A DNA stretch of 64,000 nucleotides. Source: an uncultured Collinsella sp. Its GTDB lineage: Bacteria > Actinomycetota > Coriobacteriia > Coriobacteriales > Coriobacteriaceae. The stretch's first letter is position 1. Each line of letters begins with the position of its first letter. The position numbers and the translations under genes are program-made. Where the stretch lies: NCBI GenBank assembly GCA_934654585.1, contig CAKUGF010000007.1:35246-99245 (forward strand), written 5' to 3'. This document shows, in pieces, positions 16,462 through 24,825 of the stretch. A model generated the notes under the pieces. It saw only the letters and a program-made list of their open reading frames with translations, ran no database searches and had not been told where the DNA came from.

Positions 16462-17544
16462 TTACCAGATGCTCGGCCAGAGACCAAGCGGGCCAGCGCC
16501 CAGGATGCCCAGGACGAAGAGCAGGAGAATGCCCTTGGTCGGGGTCCAGCTGTGCTTAGCGAACATGTAGTAAAGCAGCAGCGTAAGCATAAGCGGGACG
16601 AGCTTGGGGACGATGGTGTTGAGGGTGTCGGCAACAGAGAAGTTGACCGGATCCTCGGTAACGGTGCCGTAGGTAACGGACTCCATGCCGTTGCCCAGAT
16701 CGGTGACGCCGCACTCGACAGCGTTGCCGTCAGCATCGGAAGCGGTGAGGGCGTTGCCGTCCTCATCGGTCATGGCGATGGTGCCAGCCTCGGCGGTCTC
16801 GGTGTCGATGCCCTCCATACCGGTGAAGTTCTCGGCCTCCTTCTCGGAGACGATCACGGTATTGGCGGAGAGGCCACGGGTGGTGCCGTTGGGGATCTGG
16901 AGGTTGATCTGGGTGCCACCCATGGTGACGACCAGGCAACCGACGACGAAGACGCCCATAATGGAAGCGGCACGGGTGAAGGCCTGCATGTTGGCGGTCA
17001 GAGCGTCAATAGCGCTGGTGCCAAGCTTGTAGGACCAGTTCATGAGCCAGAAACGCAGAGCGAACTGGACGGCGTTGAAGATCACCAGGAAGATGATCGG
17101 CGCAGCGGCGTTGCCGTTGATGGCCATGTTGGAGGTGATGCCGGCCGTGATAGGCACGAGCGTCAGCCAGAACAGGGCGTCACCGATACCACCGAGCGGG
17201 CCCATTGCGGCGACGCGGACGGCGCGGATCGTGGGGATGTCAACCTTGTTCTGCTCGAGCGAAAGCACGATGCCCATAACAAAGGTGACGAGGAACGGGT
17301 GGGTGTTGAAGAACTCCAGGTTGTGGCTCATGGAAGCCGCGAGGTCGTTCTTGTTGGTGTGGATCTTCTCCAGACCGGGGATGATGGAGTAGAGCCAGCC
17401 AGCGGCCTGCATACGCTCGTAGTTGAACGAGGCCTGCAGGAAGCAGGAGCGCCAAGCCATCTTGTTGAGGGTCTTCTGGTCGAGCTGCGGAGCAGGAGTG
17501 AGATCCTCGTAGTGCTCCGGGATCACATACTCATTAGATGCCAT
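16462..17544 (-). CDS. PTS mannose/fructose/sorbose-family EIID component
   Basis: This 360-residue membrane subunit has the EIID hallmarks: NKMAWRSCFLQASFNYERMQ near the N-terminus, SHNLEFFNTHPFLVTFVMGI, and RVAAMGPLGGIGDALFW. With EIIC it forms the sugar channel. Usual EIIDs are about 270-300 residues. Here an Asp/Glu/Gly-rich segment of about 85 residues (roughly 230-315, with TIAMTDEDGNALTASDADGN) is inserted before the last membrane span. The ATG at 17544 lies after GGAGGTG and overlaps the end of EIIC by 11 bp. It is the last gene of the operon. Confidence 0.92.
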   Translation of the reverse strand: MASNEYVIPEHYEDLTPAPQLDQKTLNKMAWRSCFLQASFNYERMQAAGWLYSIIPGLEKIHTNKNDLAASMSHNLEFFNTHPFLVTFVMGIVLSLEQNKVDIPTIRAVRVAAMGPLGGIGDALFWLTLVPITAGITSNMAINGNAAAPIIFLVIFNAVQFALRFWLMNWSYKLGTSAIDALTANMQAFTRAASIMGVFVVGCLVVTMGGTQINLQIPNGTTRGLSANTVIVSEKEAENFTGMEGIDTETAEAGTIAMTDEDGNALTASDADGNAVECGVTDLGNGMESVTYGTVTEDPVNFSVADTLNTIVPKLVPLMLTLLLYYMFAKHSWTPTKGILLLFVLGILGAGPLGLWPSIW

Positions 17545-18334
17545 CTTCGAAGTCACCTCCGTCAGAAACAGCTGCACCCTTCAGCTCGGTCTGCTGCTGG
17601 AAGTCCCAGAAAGCGATGCCGAAGCCGATGAGAGCAAGGATGAGCAGGGCAGGGGTTGCCAGAGAATCGTTGGCAACGGTGATGAGCGCGAGGCCGAAGC
17701 CCATGAGGAAGAAGCCCCACATATCGCGGTTCATCATAACCTTGAGCAGGACGGCGAAGCCGACGAAGCGCATCATGCCGCCTGCAGCGGAGAGACCGGT
17801 CTGCAGCCAAGTCGGGATGGCGGAAGCGATGGTCTGACCGATGGTGGCGCCAGCGATGAAGAACAGGGTGACGACGACAGCGAAGATCAGGCCGAGCAGA
17901 GCCATGGCGAAGTAGTTCAGACGCTCGATGCCCTTGGTGTCAGCGTTGTGGGCCATGTTGTCCGCGGAGGACATGAGCGGCGACATAAGCGTGAAGACCA
18001 GGGTAACGCCGAGCTGACCAAGCAGAGCGAACGGAATGGCAAGGCCGACGGCCGCGTTGGGCTCGAGGCCCGTAGCGATAGCGAGAATGGCTGCCATGAT
18101 GCCGCCGATGACGGCGTTAGGCGGCTGAGCGCCTCCGATCGGCATGTTGCCGATCGTCATGAGCTGATAAGTACCACCCACGAGAAGACCGGTGTTGAGG
18201 TCGCCAAGGATAAGACCGATGACGGCGCCGGTGACGATGGGCTGATAGAGAGACTCGAGGAAGTTAAACTGGTCGATTGCCGCGATGAACGTGACGACGA
18301 AGACCAGAGCGACCTGGATGATCGAGTATTCCAT
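17534..18334 (-). CDS. PTS mannose/fructose/sorbose-family EIIC component
   Basis: The 266-residue integral membrane protein begins with IIQVALVFVVTFIAAIDQF and contains the EIIC segments PIVTGAVIGLILGDLNTGLLVGG and MPIGGAQPPNAVIGGIMAA. It forms the translocation channel with EIID. AAAGGAGG precedes the start, and its 3' end overlaps the EIID start, implying translational coupling. Substrate is not readable directly; agaS and nagA next door suggest GalNAc, galactosamine or a related amino sugar. Confidence 0.93.
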   Translation of the reverse strand: MEYSIIQVALVFVVTFIAAIDQFNFLESLYQPIVTGAVIGLILGDLNTGLLVGGTYQLMTIGNMPIGGAQPPNAVIGGIMAAILAIATGLEPNAAVGLAIPFALLGQLGVTLVFTLMSPLMSSADNMAHNADTKGIERLNYFAMALLGLIFAVVVTLFFIAGATIGQTIASAIPTWLQTGLSAAGGMMRFVGFAVLLKVMMNRDMWGFFLMGFGLALITVANDSLATPALLILALIGFGIAFWDFQQQTELKGAAVSDGGDFEDGI

Positions 18335-18424
18335 CTTGCTCCTCCTTTCAAAATGTATGTACGCACTTTGGATTTCACGTACAGAATGTCAGGGTTTCAC
18401 TCCTGACAACGTGGATCACGAGGA

Positions 18425-18907
18425 TTACGAGAAGAGCTTGCTCGTATCCTCAACAGGCGTGCTCGGAACGCGCCTGATCTCCAACTCCACCCCCAATTCC
18501 TGCAGCTCTTTAAACGCAGCGACATCCTCGTCGTTAACTGCGACGGAGGTGGCGACTTGGCGCTTTCCTTCCGACATGTGCATGTTGCCGATGTTTACCT
18601 TCTTTATAGGCACACCGCCCTTGACGAGCGTAAGCACGTCTTCCGGTGTTTCGGCCACGATGAAGATCTTCTGGCGCGGGCTCGCCTTGCCAATGACGTC
18701 GATGGTCTTCTGCAGCGAGAAGAAACGCGTAGCGACGCCGGTGGGAGCGGCCATCTTCATGAGGTTCTGGCGCATGGTGTTGGTCGACACGTCGTCGTTG
18801 GCGACGAGGATGAGGTTGGAGCCCAGGGTGGAGTTCCACTGGGTGGCAACCTGACCATGAACCAGTCGGTTATCGATGCGGGTAAGAAGAATGTTGGGTT
18901 CTGCCAT
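18425..18907 (-). CDS. PTS mannose/fructose/sorbose-family EIIB component
   Basis: This 160-residue cytoplasmic subunit carries the phosphorylated His (H17) in TRIDNRLVHGQV and passes the phosphate from EIIA to the sugar. The remainder (GSNLILVANDD, FFSLQKTIDVI, LVKGGVPIKKVNIGNMH) is typical of the family. It is the active counterpart of the orphan Tyr17 homologue at 8672-9154. The gene stands between yajC and EIIC in the operon. Confidence 0.94.
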   Translation of the reverse strand: MAEPNILLTRIDNRLVHGQVATQWNSTLGSNLILVANDDVSTNTMRQNLMKMAAPTGVATRFFSLQKTIDVIGKASPRQKIFIVAETPEDVLTLVKGGVPIKKVNIGNMHMSEGKRQVATSVAVNDEDVAAFKELQELGVELEIRRVPSTPVEDTSKLFS

Positions 18908-18943
18908 GTTGATCAGCTTCCTTTCGTTGATTGCTGACGACAG

Positions 18944-19225
18944 TTACTTAATCTCCTGGATCGCGTAACGCGAAACATCTACGACGGCACCGGATCGGAC
19001 TTTAATCTGGACCTTTTCGCCTTCGATGCCCTTGACGGTTCCGTAGATACCGCCGGCGAAAAGGACCTCCTGACCCGGCTTGAGCTCGGTGTGCAGCTCT
19101 TTGAAGTACTTCTGCTTCTTCTTCATGTTGATCTGAGACCAGATGGTGTAAATAACACCCATGATGACAAGCAGGCCCAAAAGAGCGACCGAAGAGCTCA
19201 GGACACTGGCTCCGAAATCGGCCAT
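18944..19225 (-). CDS. YajC-like protein within a PTS operon
   Basis: The 93-residue protein has one N-terminal membrane span (about residues 8-28, SSSVALLGLLVIMGVIYTIW), a basic stretch MKKKQKYF and the YajC domain features LKPGQEVLFAGGIYGTVKGI. YajC normally assists SecDF in protein export, but secD and secF are not nearby. Here the gene lies between EIIA and EIIB; its ATG overlaps the EIIA stop codon as TAATG. A role in assembling or anchoring the PTS membrane subunits is a possibility, not shown. Confidence 0.85.
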   Translation of the reverse strand: MADFGASVLSSSVALLGLLVIMGVIYTIWSQINMKKKQKYFKELHTELKPGQEVLFAGGIYGTVKGIEGEKVQIKVRSGAVVDVSRYAIQEIK

Positions 19226-19668
19226 TAGATGCCATCCTCGTCGTCGAAGATATCCTCTTCCTCGGCACCAGCGACGGAGGCGACCGTCTGGGCGGTGATG
19301 CCCGTCTGGCCAACGGTCACGGCCTGCTCGCCAAGCTCGGCAAGTGTGGCGTTACCGCGGAGGAACAGAAGCTCAATAACCATAGGGAGGTTAGTGCCAG
19401 TCAGAATCTCGACGTTGTCGACATCCTGGGCAATCATCATCGACTGATTGAAGGGGGTACCACCAAGCAGGTCGGTAAAGACGAGCACGCCATCGCACTC
19501 CTCGCGCATGGCGGTGATGGCGGCGCGGAGATCCTCACCGTAGGAGGCAGCCTGGTCACCCTCGAAAGGCACGACGGTAAAAGCGGGCTGGTCGCCAGCG
19601 ACCATAGCGATAGCGCTTGCAAGGCCGGGTGCGAACTGTCCATGACCGGTAAGAATAAAGCCAACCAT
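19225..19668 (-). CDS. PTS mannose-family EIIA component
   Basis: This 147-residue domain protein accepts phosphate from HPr on H9 (ILTGHGQFA) and passes it to EIIB. The second family motif is VLVFTDLLGGTPFNQS. The C-terminus is extended by an acidic tail (EEEDIFDDEDGI). It is the first gene of the five-gene operon EIIA-yajC-EIIB-EIIC-EIID. A GntR-type site lies about 120 bp upstream. Confidence 0.94.
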   Translation of the reverse strand: MVGFILTGHGQFAPGLASAIAMVAGDQPAFTVVPFEGDQAASYGEDLRAAITAMREECDGVLVFTDLLGGTPFNQSMMIAQDVDNVEILTGTNLPMVIELLFLRGNATLAELGEQAVTVGQTGITAQTVASVAGAEEEDIFDDEDGI

Positions 19669-19767
19669 TCAAATTTCCCTTCCGAAGGTGTGTACGATCT
19701 GAGTTCGATGGTTTTCGGAAGCCAGCGGGCGGGCGCCCTTAAAGCTTCTTTGAAAGCGTTCTTTGAA

Positions 19768-19798
19768 GACCAGTGGTCTCTCAACTGGTAGTAACCAC
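19768..19798. promoter_or_regulatory. GntR-type operators upstream of the mannose-family PTS operon
   Basis: CTGGTAGTAACCAC at 19785-19798 matches the agaS upstream site in 13 of 14 bases. GACCAGTGGTC at 19768-19778 is a second near-palindrome alongside it. Confidence 0.65.
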
Positions 19799-20370
19799 GT
19801 GACGTGTTGTTGTCACTATATCACCACAGAAGAGGTCGCTTTCGTTGATTCATACAGTAAAACGTTTTTGCACCGCTCACGGCAAAAAATCGACCGTTTA
19901 CCGCTCGTTAACACTTCTACCTGCGGTTTTGAAACCGTTTCGAAATGATTCGGCGTCCGATCGGGTCTTGCTCTGCGTCTAAACAACGTAGGGTGGCTAA
20001 AAATCGCGTGTAGAAAAAATGCAGGTCATTATGAAGATTTGTGAATTGGTCTTTTTGACTTAATACCAGTTAGAACCAGTTTTGAGATTATCGGTGAACG
20101 GTAGTTTTTGACCGTTCACCGGTCATTTGCAATCATTTACAGCCGTTTTTCCTGATGAATTGGGGAACGTGGTGGAGCACTTGCATATTCGAGAGATATC
20201 TCAGCTCTTAGCCTATACCCCATGTGTCTGACACCGGTACTCAATACAAGATCATTGCCTCCGGCTTCATGGAGCAAGCATTATCTTCTCGATATTCGTA
20301 ACTATTTATCGTTTATCGTTAATTTTATTGTAAGATACAAGTATCAGAAGAAGTAATGATTGGAGGAGTC
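19799..20370. promoter_or_regulatory. Gene-free A+T-rich control region between the PTS operon and the DUF2975 gene
   Basis: No credible coding region is present. The region holds a cre-like sequence TTGAAACCGTTTCGA at 19929-19943 (14 of 15 consensus positions by my reading). A CCAGTT direct repeat lies near 20067-20082. A perfect 11-bp inverted repeat, CGGTGAACGGT with ACCGTTCACCG, spans 20092-20121. The stretch before 20371 has ATCGTT repeats and a possible minus-10 TAAGAT near 20331. The ACCGTTYACCG motif also occurs at about 19888 and, upstream of lacE, at about 1184. Confidence 0.55.
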
Positions 20371-21009
20371 ATGATTCGCAGCAACAAATATGAATCGAAT
20401 GAAGTCATCAATCGTGAACAGACAATAACCGAGCTGAAGAAACTCGCACGTATGTGCAAATGGGTCTCAGCCGGCATTGCCGCGCTGATTGCTCTGGGGG
20501 TCTTTGCGGTCGCGGCAATCTATCTTCTGGTTATAAGGCCTAGTTTTTTCCAGGGAATGCACCTTCAATCCATAGATCTCAAGAGCGGCGAAGGGCCGTG
20601 CCTCGCTCTCGTCGGCTCCGATGCGCAGTCCCCGCTTATGCTCGTTGCAGGCGATGGCCACACGGCCATAGGCAGTCTCTTGATGGCTTGCCTCGCGTTT
20701 GCTATCGCACTAAGCGTTTGTAGTCTTTTCTCCAGTATCGAAAAGACAGGCAGGCCCTTTGAACTTGAATGCATCTGCATCCTCCGTCAAGCAGGACACC
20801 TGTTCTTTATTGGTGGTGCCGTCGTGAAGCCTTTTGGTGCCATGGTCACGGGATTGATTCTTGCCGGATTTGGCGGGTGCTTTACAGATGCCTTCGCTGG
20901 ACAGCTATTCGAACCTTCCATGCTCTTTGCAGGTCTGATCATAAGCCTAGTCGCCATCGTTTTCCGCTATGGGTGTATCCTGCAAAAACAAGATGACGAG
21001 CTGCTCTAG
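20371..21009 (+). CDS. DUF2975-like four-helix membrane protein
   Basis: The 212-residue protein has four predicted membrane spans (about residues 35-58, 95-115, 140-165 and 180-200) and the general shape of DUF2975 proteins, including FELECICILRQAG after span two. Its function is unknown. It is paired with a Cro/CI-type regulator that begins 9 bp after its stop, the usual DUF2975 arrangement. The ATG at 20371 follows GGAGGA closely. Composition is more A+T-rich than the flanks. Confidence 0.75.
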   Translation: MIRSNKYESNEVINREQTITELKKLARMCKWVSAGIAALIALGVFAVAAIYLLVIRPSFFQGMHLQSIDLKSGEGPCLALVGSDAQSPLMLVAGDGHTAIGSLLMACLAFAIALSVCSLFSSIEKTGRPFELECICILRQAGHLFFIGGAVVKPFGAMVTGLILAGFGGCFTDAFAGQLFEPSMLFAGLIISLVAIVFRYGCILQKQDDELL

Positions 21010-21017
21010 GGGGATTC

Positions 21018-21257
21018 ATGATTGTTCTGCGACTCGATCGCATGCTCGCCGAACGCAAGATCTCATCCAAGGAACTTGCAGAACGCGTGGGTATCTCCCA
21101 GGTCAATATGTCGCGCATCAAGACGGGCAAGGTTTCTGCCGTGCGCTTTTCAACTCTTGACGCGATATGCCGGGCGCTCGACTGCCAACCGGGCGATGTA
21201 CTGGAATATATATCCGACGATGAAGCCGATAGCCTTTTTGGACTTAAGGATGAATAG
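21018..21257 (+). CDS. Small Cro/CI-type helix-turn-helix regulator
   Basis: This 79-residue protein is essentially one helix-turn-helix domain (RLDRMLAERKISSKELAERV, then ISQVNMSRIKTGK) with an acidic tail. It matches the one-domain regulators found with DUF2975 proteins (QPGDVLEY is typical). It follows the membrane gene with a GGGGG box, so the two are co-transcribed and probably co-regulated. Confidence 0.85.
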   Translation: MIVLRLDRMLAERKISSKELAERVGISQVNMSRIKTGKVSAVRFSTLDAICRALDCQPGDVLEYISDDEADSLFGLKDE

Positions 21258-21290
21258 CCATAATTAAGCCGCCAATCACGCCCTCAACGC

Positions 21291-21326
21291 AAAAAGCCCG
21301 CTAGAACGTTGTCCGTTCTAGCGGGC
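21291..21326 (-). terminator. Terminator of the SurA-like gene
   Basis: Perfect 13-bp arms GCCCGCTAGAACG and CGTTCTAGCGGGC; on the minus strand TTTTT follows. Confidence 0.9.
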
Positions 21327-21369
21327 TTAATCAGAAAGATCGGTTGCGCGCAGTAGTGCAGGCAAACCT

Positions 21370-22461
21370 TTACGCAAACAGGCCGTAGATGCTGATGTTG
21401 GCCTTGGCGTACAGGCCGTTGGCGTACTCGGTCCACTTGGAGCTGGCGCTCGAGGCCTGGGAGGAATACTGCTGATAGGCGGTGTAGTAGGCGGTCATGG
21501 CCTGCTTGTAGGTGGCGCTATCGGCCGTAAAGGCATCGTCGGCGAACGCCTTAGCGTAGGTGCCATCGGCGTCCTTCCAAGTGCCCTTCTCGCTATCCCA
21601 CTCGTCGCCGGCAAGGTTGATGATGTAATCGGCGTAGTCCTTGCTCGCGGTCTCCTCGTTGCCGTCAGAAGGCTCGGTCGGGGCGGTTGGCATGCTTGCG
21701 GAGCTATCGCCCACCTTCTTCTTGTAGAGCTTCTGCAGCGTCGCGGACTGGCGGACGATCTGCTTGGCCTGGTCCTTGGACACGCCATACTGCGTGGCCA
21801 TGGTCTTGTAGTCCGAAGTGCCGATAGAGTCCTCGGCGTACTTCTTCATCTCCTTGGAAGAGACGGTAATGCCCTCGTCCTCGGCGGCGTCCAGCAGAAT
21901 CTGGTTGCGCACGTAGGACAGGATAACGTCTGCGGAAGGAGCGGCGTAGTTGCCGTCGTCGTCCTTGACAGTATCGAGGCTGTACTGGCTCTCGATGGCC
22001 TCGCGCGCGGTAATGTCGCTCTTCTTGCCGTTGTAGCTGTAGCTCGCCACGGTCGAATCGAGCTGATCCTCGGTCAGGGTCGAAGAGCCAATGCCCTTGC
22101 CGCCAAAGCCACCGTTGCCGATAAAGAAGCCGACCACAGCAGCGATCACGACGGCGACCACAAAGGCGGCAATCATCGTCTTCTTGTGCTTGGATGCGTG
22201 GTCGTCCTCGTCGGTATCGACGTCGTCGTCCTCGTCCTGCGGCTCGGGCATGAGGTTCTCGTCGGCAGCGTCCGCGGCGATCTGAGCCTCCAGGCGGGCG
22301 TCCTCTTCCTCGGCGGTCGTGCCAGCGGCAATGTGCTCGGCAGACGTACCGGCGACCAGGTCGATCTTCTCTTCCTCGTCACCGTCGGGGCCTTCGCCGC
22401 GCTCGATGATCTGGATGCCGTCGATCTCGTCCTTCTCGTCCTTCTTTTGAATCAGACCCAT
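21370..22461 (-). CDS. Membrane-anchored SurA-N-like protein
   Basis: The 363-residue protein has an acidic cytoplasmic N-terminus (about residues 1-92), one membrane span (about 95-113, TMIAAFVVAVVIAAVVGFF) and an extracytoplasmic part. That part resembles the SurA/trigger-factor N-terminal chaperone domain: YVRNQILLDAAEDEGITVSSKEM, then a helix with QIVRQSATLQKLYKKKV. A Tyr/Ala/Ser-rich end follows (AMTAYYTAYQQYSSQASSASS). No parvulin isomerase domain is seen. It may assist folding of exported proteins; this is inference from the domain shape only. AAGGAG precedes the ATG. Confidence 0.7.
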   Translation of the reverse strand: MGLIQKKDEKDEIDGIQIIERGEGPDGDEEEKIDLVAGTSAEHIAAGTTAEEEDARLEAQIAADAADENLMPEPQDEDDDVDTDEDDHASKHKKTMIAAFVVAVVIAAVVGFFIGNGGFGGKGIGSSTLTEDQLDSTVASYSYNGKKSDITAREAIESQYSLDTVKDDDGNYAAPSADVILSYVRNQILLDAAEDEGITVSSKEMKKYAEDSIGTSDYKTMATQYGVSKDQAKQIVRQSATLQKLYKKKVGDSSASMPTAPTEPSDGNEETASKDYADYIINLAGDEWDSEKGTWKDADGTYAKAFADDAFTADSATYKQAMTAYYTAYQQYSSQASSASSKWTEYANGLYAKANISIYGLFA

Positions 22462-22500
22462 AGTCAGTTACTCCTTGATGGGAAACAAAGTCCTCAATAG

Positions 22501-22529
22501 AATACGCCCGACGGAGCGCCGGGCGTATT
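22501..22529 (-). terminator. Hairpin downstream of icd
   Basis: Perfect 10-bp arms AATACGCCCG and CGGGCGTATT. The T-run is weak, so termination is likely but not certain. Confidence 0.55.
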
Positions 22530-22588
22530 GTTTCTTAGGTTAAACGCAAACACTTAAGTACTATTTAGGCGTTTGCGGGCCATTTGCT

Positions 22589-23674
22589 TTAGGCAAGGTG
22601 CGCGATGACGGCATCGGCGAAGGCCTGCGTGCCCACGGCGCCCTCAACGGAGCCGGTCTGGGCGCGGCGCACGTCACCGGTAACCTGCTCGCCCTCGTCG
22701 AGCGTGGCAGAGACGGCAGCGCGGATGCGGTTGGCCGCGTCGTTCTCGCCCAGGTGGTCGAGCATCATCGCAGCGGAGAGAATCTCGGCCGTGGGGTTGG
22801 CGATATCCTGGCCTGCGATATCGGGTGCGGAGCCGTGCGTGGCCTCGAAGATGGCGCAGTCGGCACCAATGTTGGAGCCGGGGGCCATACCCAGGCCGCC
22901 CACCAGGCCGGCGCACAGGTCGCTGACGATGTCGCCGTACAGGTTGGGCAGTACCAGGACATCGAAGTCGTTGGGGTTCTGGACCAGGCCCATGCAGGTG
23001 GCGTCGACGATCTTGTCGTTGAACTCGATATCGGGATAGTTCGCGGCCACCTCGCGCGCAACGCGCAGGAACAGACCATCGGTCGCCTTCATGATGTTGG
23101 CCTTATGCACGGCCGTCACCTTTTTGCGGCCGCAACGGCGGGCATACTCAAAGGCGTACTCCACAATGCGGCGGCTCTTGGCGATGGAGATCGGCTTGAT
23201 CGAGATAGCGGAATCGGCAGCAAAAGTCTTCTGGCCCGAGCGCTCGACGAGCTGCGAGAGCTCCTCGACCTCGGCAGCGCCCTCATCGAACTCGATGCCG
23301 GCGTAAAGATCCTCGGTGTTCTCGCGCACGATGACCAGGTCGACGTCGCGGAAGCGCGAGCCGTCGCCCGGCTGCGACAGGCAGGGGCGCACGCAGGCGT
23401 ACAGGTCAAAGTGCTTGCGCAGGGCAACGTTGACGCTGCGGAAGCCCGTGCCGACCGGCGTGGTGATGGGGCCCTTGATGGCAACCTTGGTCTCGGCGAC
23501 CGCGTCGAGCACGTGCTGGGGCAGCGGGGTGCCAAACTCGTCCATGACGCCGGCGCCGGCCTCCTGGACGTTCCAGTTGATCTGGACACCGGTGGCCTCG
23601 ACCACGCGGCGCATGGCCTGGGTGATCTCGGGACCGATACCGTCACCGGGAATCAGGACTACATCGTGCGCCAT
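22589..23674 (-). CDS. icd: NAD-type isocitrate/isopropylmalate dehydrogenase family, probable isocitrate dehydrogenase
   Basis: The 361-residue enzyme begins [20 protein letters not shown] and carries [13 protein letters not shown], the pattern typical of isocitrate dehydrogenases, with the catalytic Lys/Asp regions [10 protein letters not shown] and [14 protein letters not shown]. The glycine-rich [19 protein letters not shown] completes the family signature. It would oxidise isocitrate to 2-oxoglutarate, probably with NAD. Homoisocitrate or isopropylmalate activity cannot be excluded. The start is coupled to the HEAT gene, whose GAGGAGTAA end supplies the ribosome-binding site. Confidence 0.88.
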   Translation of the reverse strand: MAHDVVLIPGDGIGPEITQAMRRVVEATGVQINWNVQEAGAGVMDEFGTPLPQHVLDAVAETKVAIKGPITTPVGTGFRSVNVALRKHFDLYACVRPCLSQPGDGSRFRDVDLVIVRENTEDLYAGIEFDEGAAEVEELSQLVERSGQKTFAADSAISIKPISIAKSRRIVEYAFEYARRCGRKKVTAVHKANIMKATDGLFLRVAREVAANYPDIEFNDKIVDATCMGLVQNPNDFDVLVLPNLYGDIVSDLCAGLVGGLGMAPGSNIGADCAIFEATHGSAPDIAGQDIANPTAEILSAAMMLDHLGENDAANRIRAAVSATLDEGEQVTGDVRRAQTGSVEGAVGTQAFADAVIAHLA

Positions 23675-23680
23675 AATCTG

Positions 23681-24379
23681 TTACTCCTCGTCTTCGGCGT
23701 CGTCAGATTTTTTAACGCTAGCACGCTTCTTCTTTTTGGAGAGATCCAGGCCAAAACGTTTAACAAGCATTTCGCAAATCTCGCTCGAGCGGGCTTTGAG
23801 ATAGCTGCCCTTGCCGTTCTCGGCGTCGAACTTAAGGCGCAGTGCGAGCTTCTCGGCGACCTCGGCGTCGATCTCGCCCTGACCAAACTCGTACAGGCAA
23901 CCGAGCATGTCGCGATACTCGAGGTCACCGTGGTAGCACTGGATGGCCTCGTCCAGGATCGGCCAGGCCTCGCGCGAACGCTCGACGCTCGTGGCGCCCC
24001 ACACGCACAACAGGCGGAAGGCGGCGTAGCGCAGCGTGGAGGAAAGCTCGTCGAACAGCGCGGTCTCGGCGCCCTCAAAGGCATCGCCCATCTGCTCGGG
24101 GCAGGTGGTGGCGAGCGCCGTCAGGGCATCGAGGGCCTCCCAGCGGGTCTGAGCCTCGGGGCGGTCGAGCGCCTCGATCAGCGCGGGCACGCAGGGCACG
24201 ACGCGCTGTGGGTCGCGCTCGGCCAGCAGGTGCAGCACGCGGGCGGCAAACTGGCGGATGCGGCGCGTGGGGCAGCCGAGCTCCTGGACCAGGCGGTCGA
24301 CGGCGTTCTCGTTCTCCTCTGCCAGCTGAAGCTGTGCCAGCTCCTCATCGGTAAGCTGTTCGTCTTTGTTTTCTGCCAT
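23681..24379 (-). CDS. HEAT-repeat-like protein of unknown function
   Basis: The 232-residue, wholly helical protein shows HEAT-like helix pairs (RQFAARVLHLLAERDPQRVV, PALIEALDRPEAQTRWEAL, LFDELSSTLRYAAFRLL). The C-terminus is Lys-rich then acidic (LSKKKKRASVKKSDDAEDEE). It is probably a scaffold; no enzymatic motif is visible. It lies between a small membrane protein and icd, 12 bp after the former and 6 bp before the latter. Confidence 0.65.
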   Translation of the reverse strand: MAENKDEQLTDEELAQLQLAEENENAVDRLVQELGCPTRRIRQFAARVLHLLAERDPQRVVPCVPALIEALDRPEAQTRWEALDALTALATTCPEQMGDAFEGAETALFDELSSTLRYAAFRLLCVWGATSVERSREAWPILDEAIQCYHGDLEYRDMLGCLYEFGQGEIDAEVAEKLALRLKFDAENGKGSYLKARSSEICEMLVKRFGLDLSKKKKRASVKKSDDAEDEE

Positions 24380-24391
24380 AGTTACCTCTTC

Positions 24392-24820
24392 TTATTTCTT
24401 GGTGTGCTTGCCAGCACCCTTGCTGTCATCGGTGACCGAGATGAGCTGTCGGTCGGCAGCGCCGTTGCGACGCGCGCGGCGGCGCTCCTCGGCGTCGCCC
24501 GCGTCGGCGGCGGCGCGATGGGCCTTGTTGACGTTAAAGACCTCGTCATGCTTGCGCCACGGACCGACGGACTCGCCAAAGCTCATCTTAAGGCCGGCGA
24601 TAAAACCGCCGAGCCAGCCGATCGGCGCAAACTGCACCAGCGGGAACAGCGAGAAAACCCAGGTCAGCAGAACGACTGCCGCCGCACCCGCAAAGTTGGC
24701 GATCCAGTAGTCGCGCCTGGTGATCACGCGCTTTTCGCAAGCCCACTGGCCGCACAAAAAGCCAATGTAGATCGCAAAGATAAAGAGCACCAGCGCGAGC
24801 ACCACGAACGTCCAGCTCAT
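24392..24820 (-). CDS. Small membrane protein of unknown function
   Basis: The 142-residue product has two N-terminal membrane spans (about residues 3-22 and 40-60) and a third hydrophobic stretch (FAPIGWLGGFIAGL), followed by a basic, Ala/Arg-rich cytoplasmic end (EERRRARRNG). I do not recognise the family. The ATG at 24820 uses the GAGGAG that encodes the last Glu-Glu of the upstream dehydrogenase, so the two are translationally coupled. Confidence 0.65.
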   Translation of the reverse strand: MSWTFVVLALVLFIFAIYIGFLCGQWACEKRVITRRDYWIANFAGAAAVVLLTWVFSLFPLVQFAPIGWLGGFIAGLKMSFGESVGPWRKHDEVFNVNKAHRAAADAGDAEERRRARRNGAADRQLISVTDDSKGAGKHTKK

Positions 24821-24825
24821 GGGCG

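Noticed and set aside
19929..19943. A confirmed CcpA cre site
   Set aside because: One consensus position fails and the presence of CcpA in this lineage cannot be judged from the window; kept only as cre-like.
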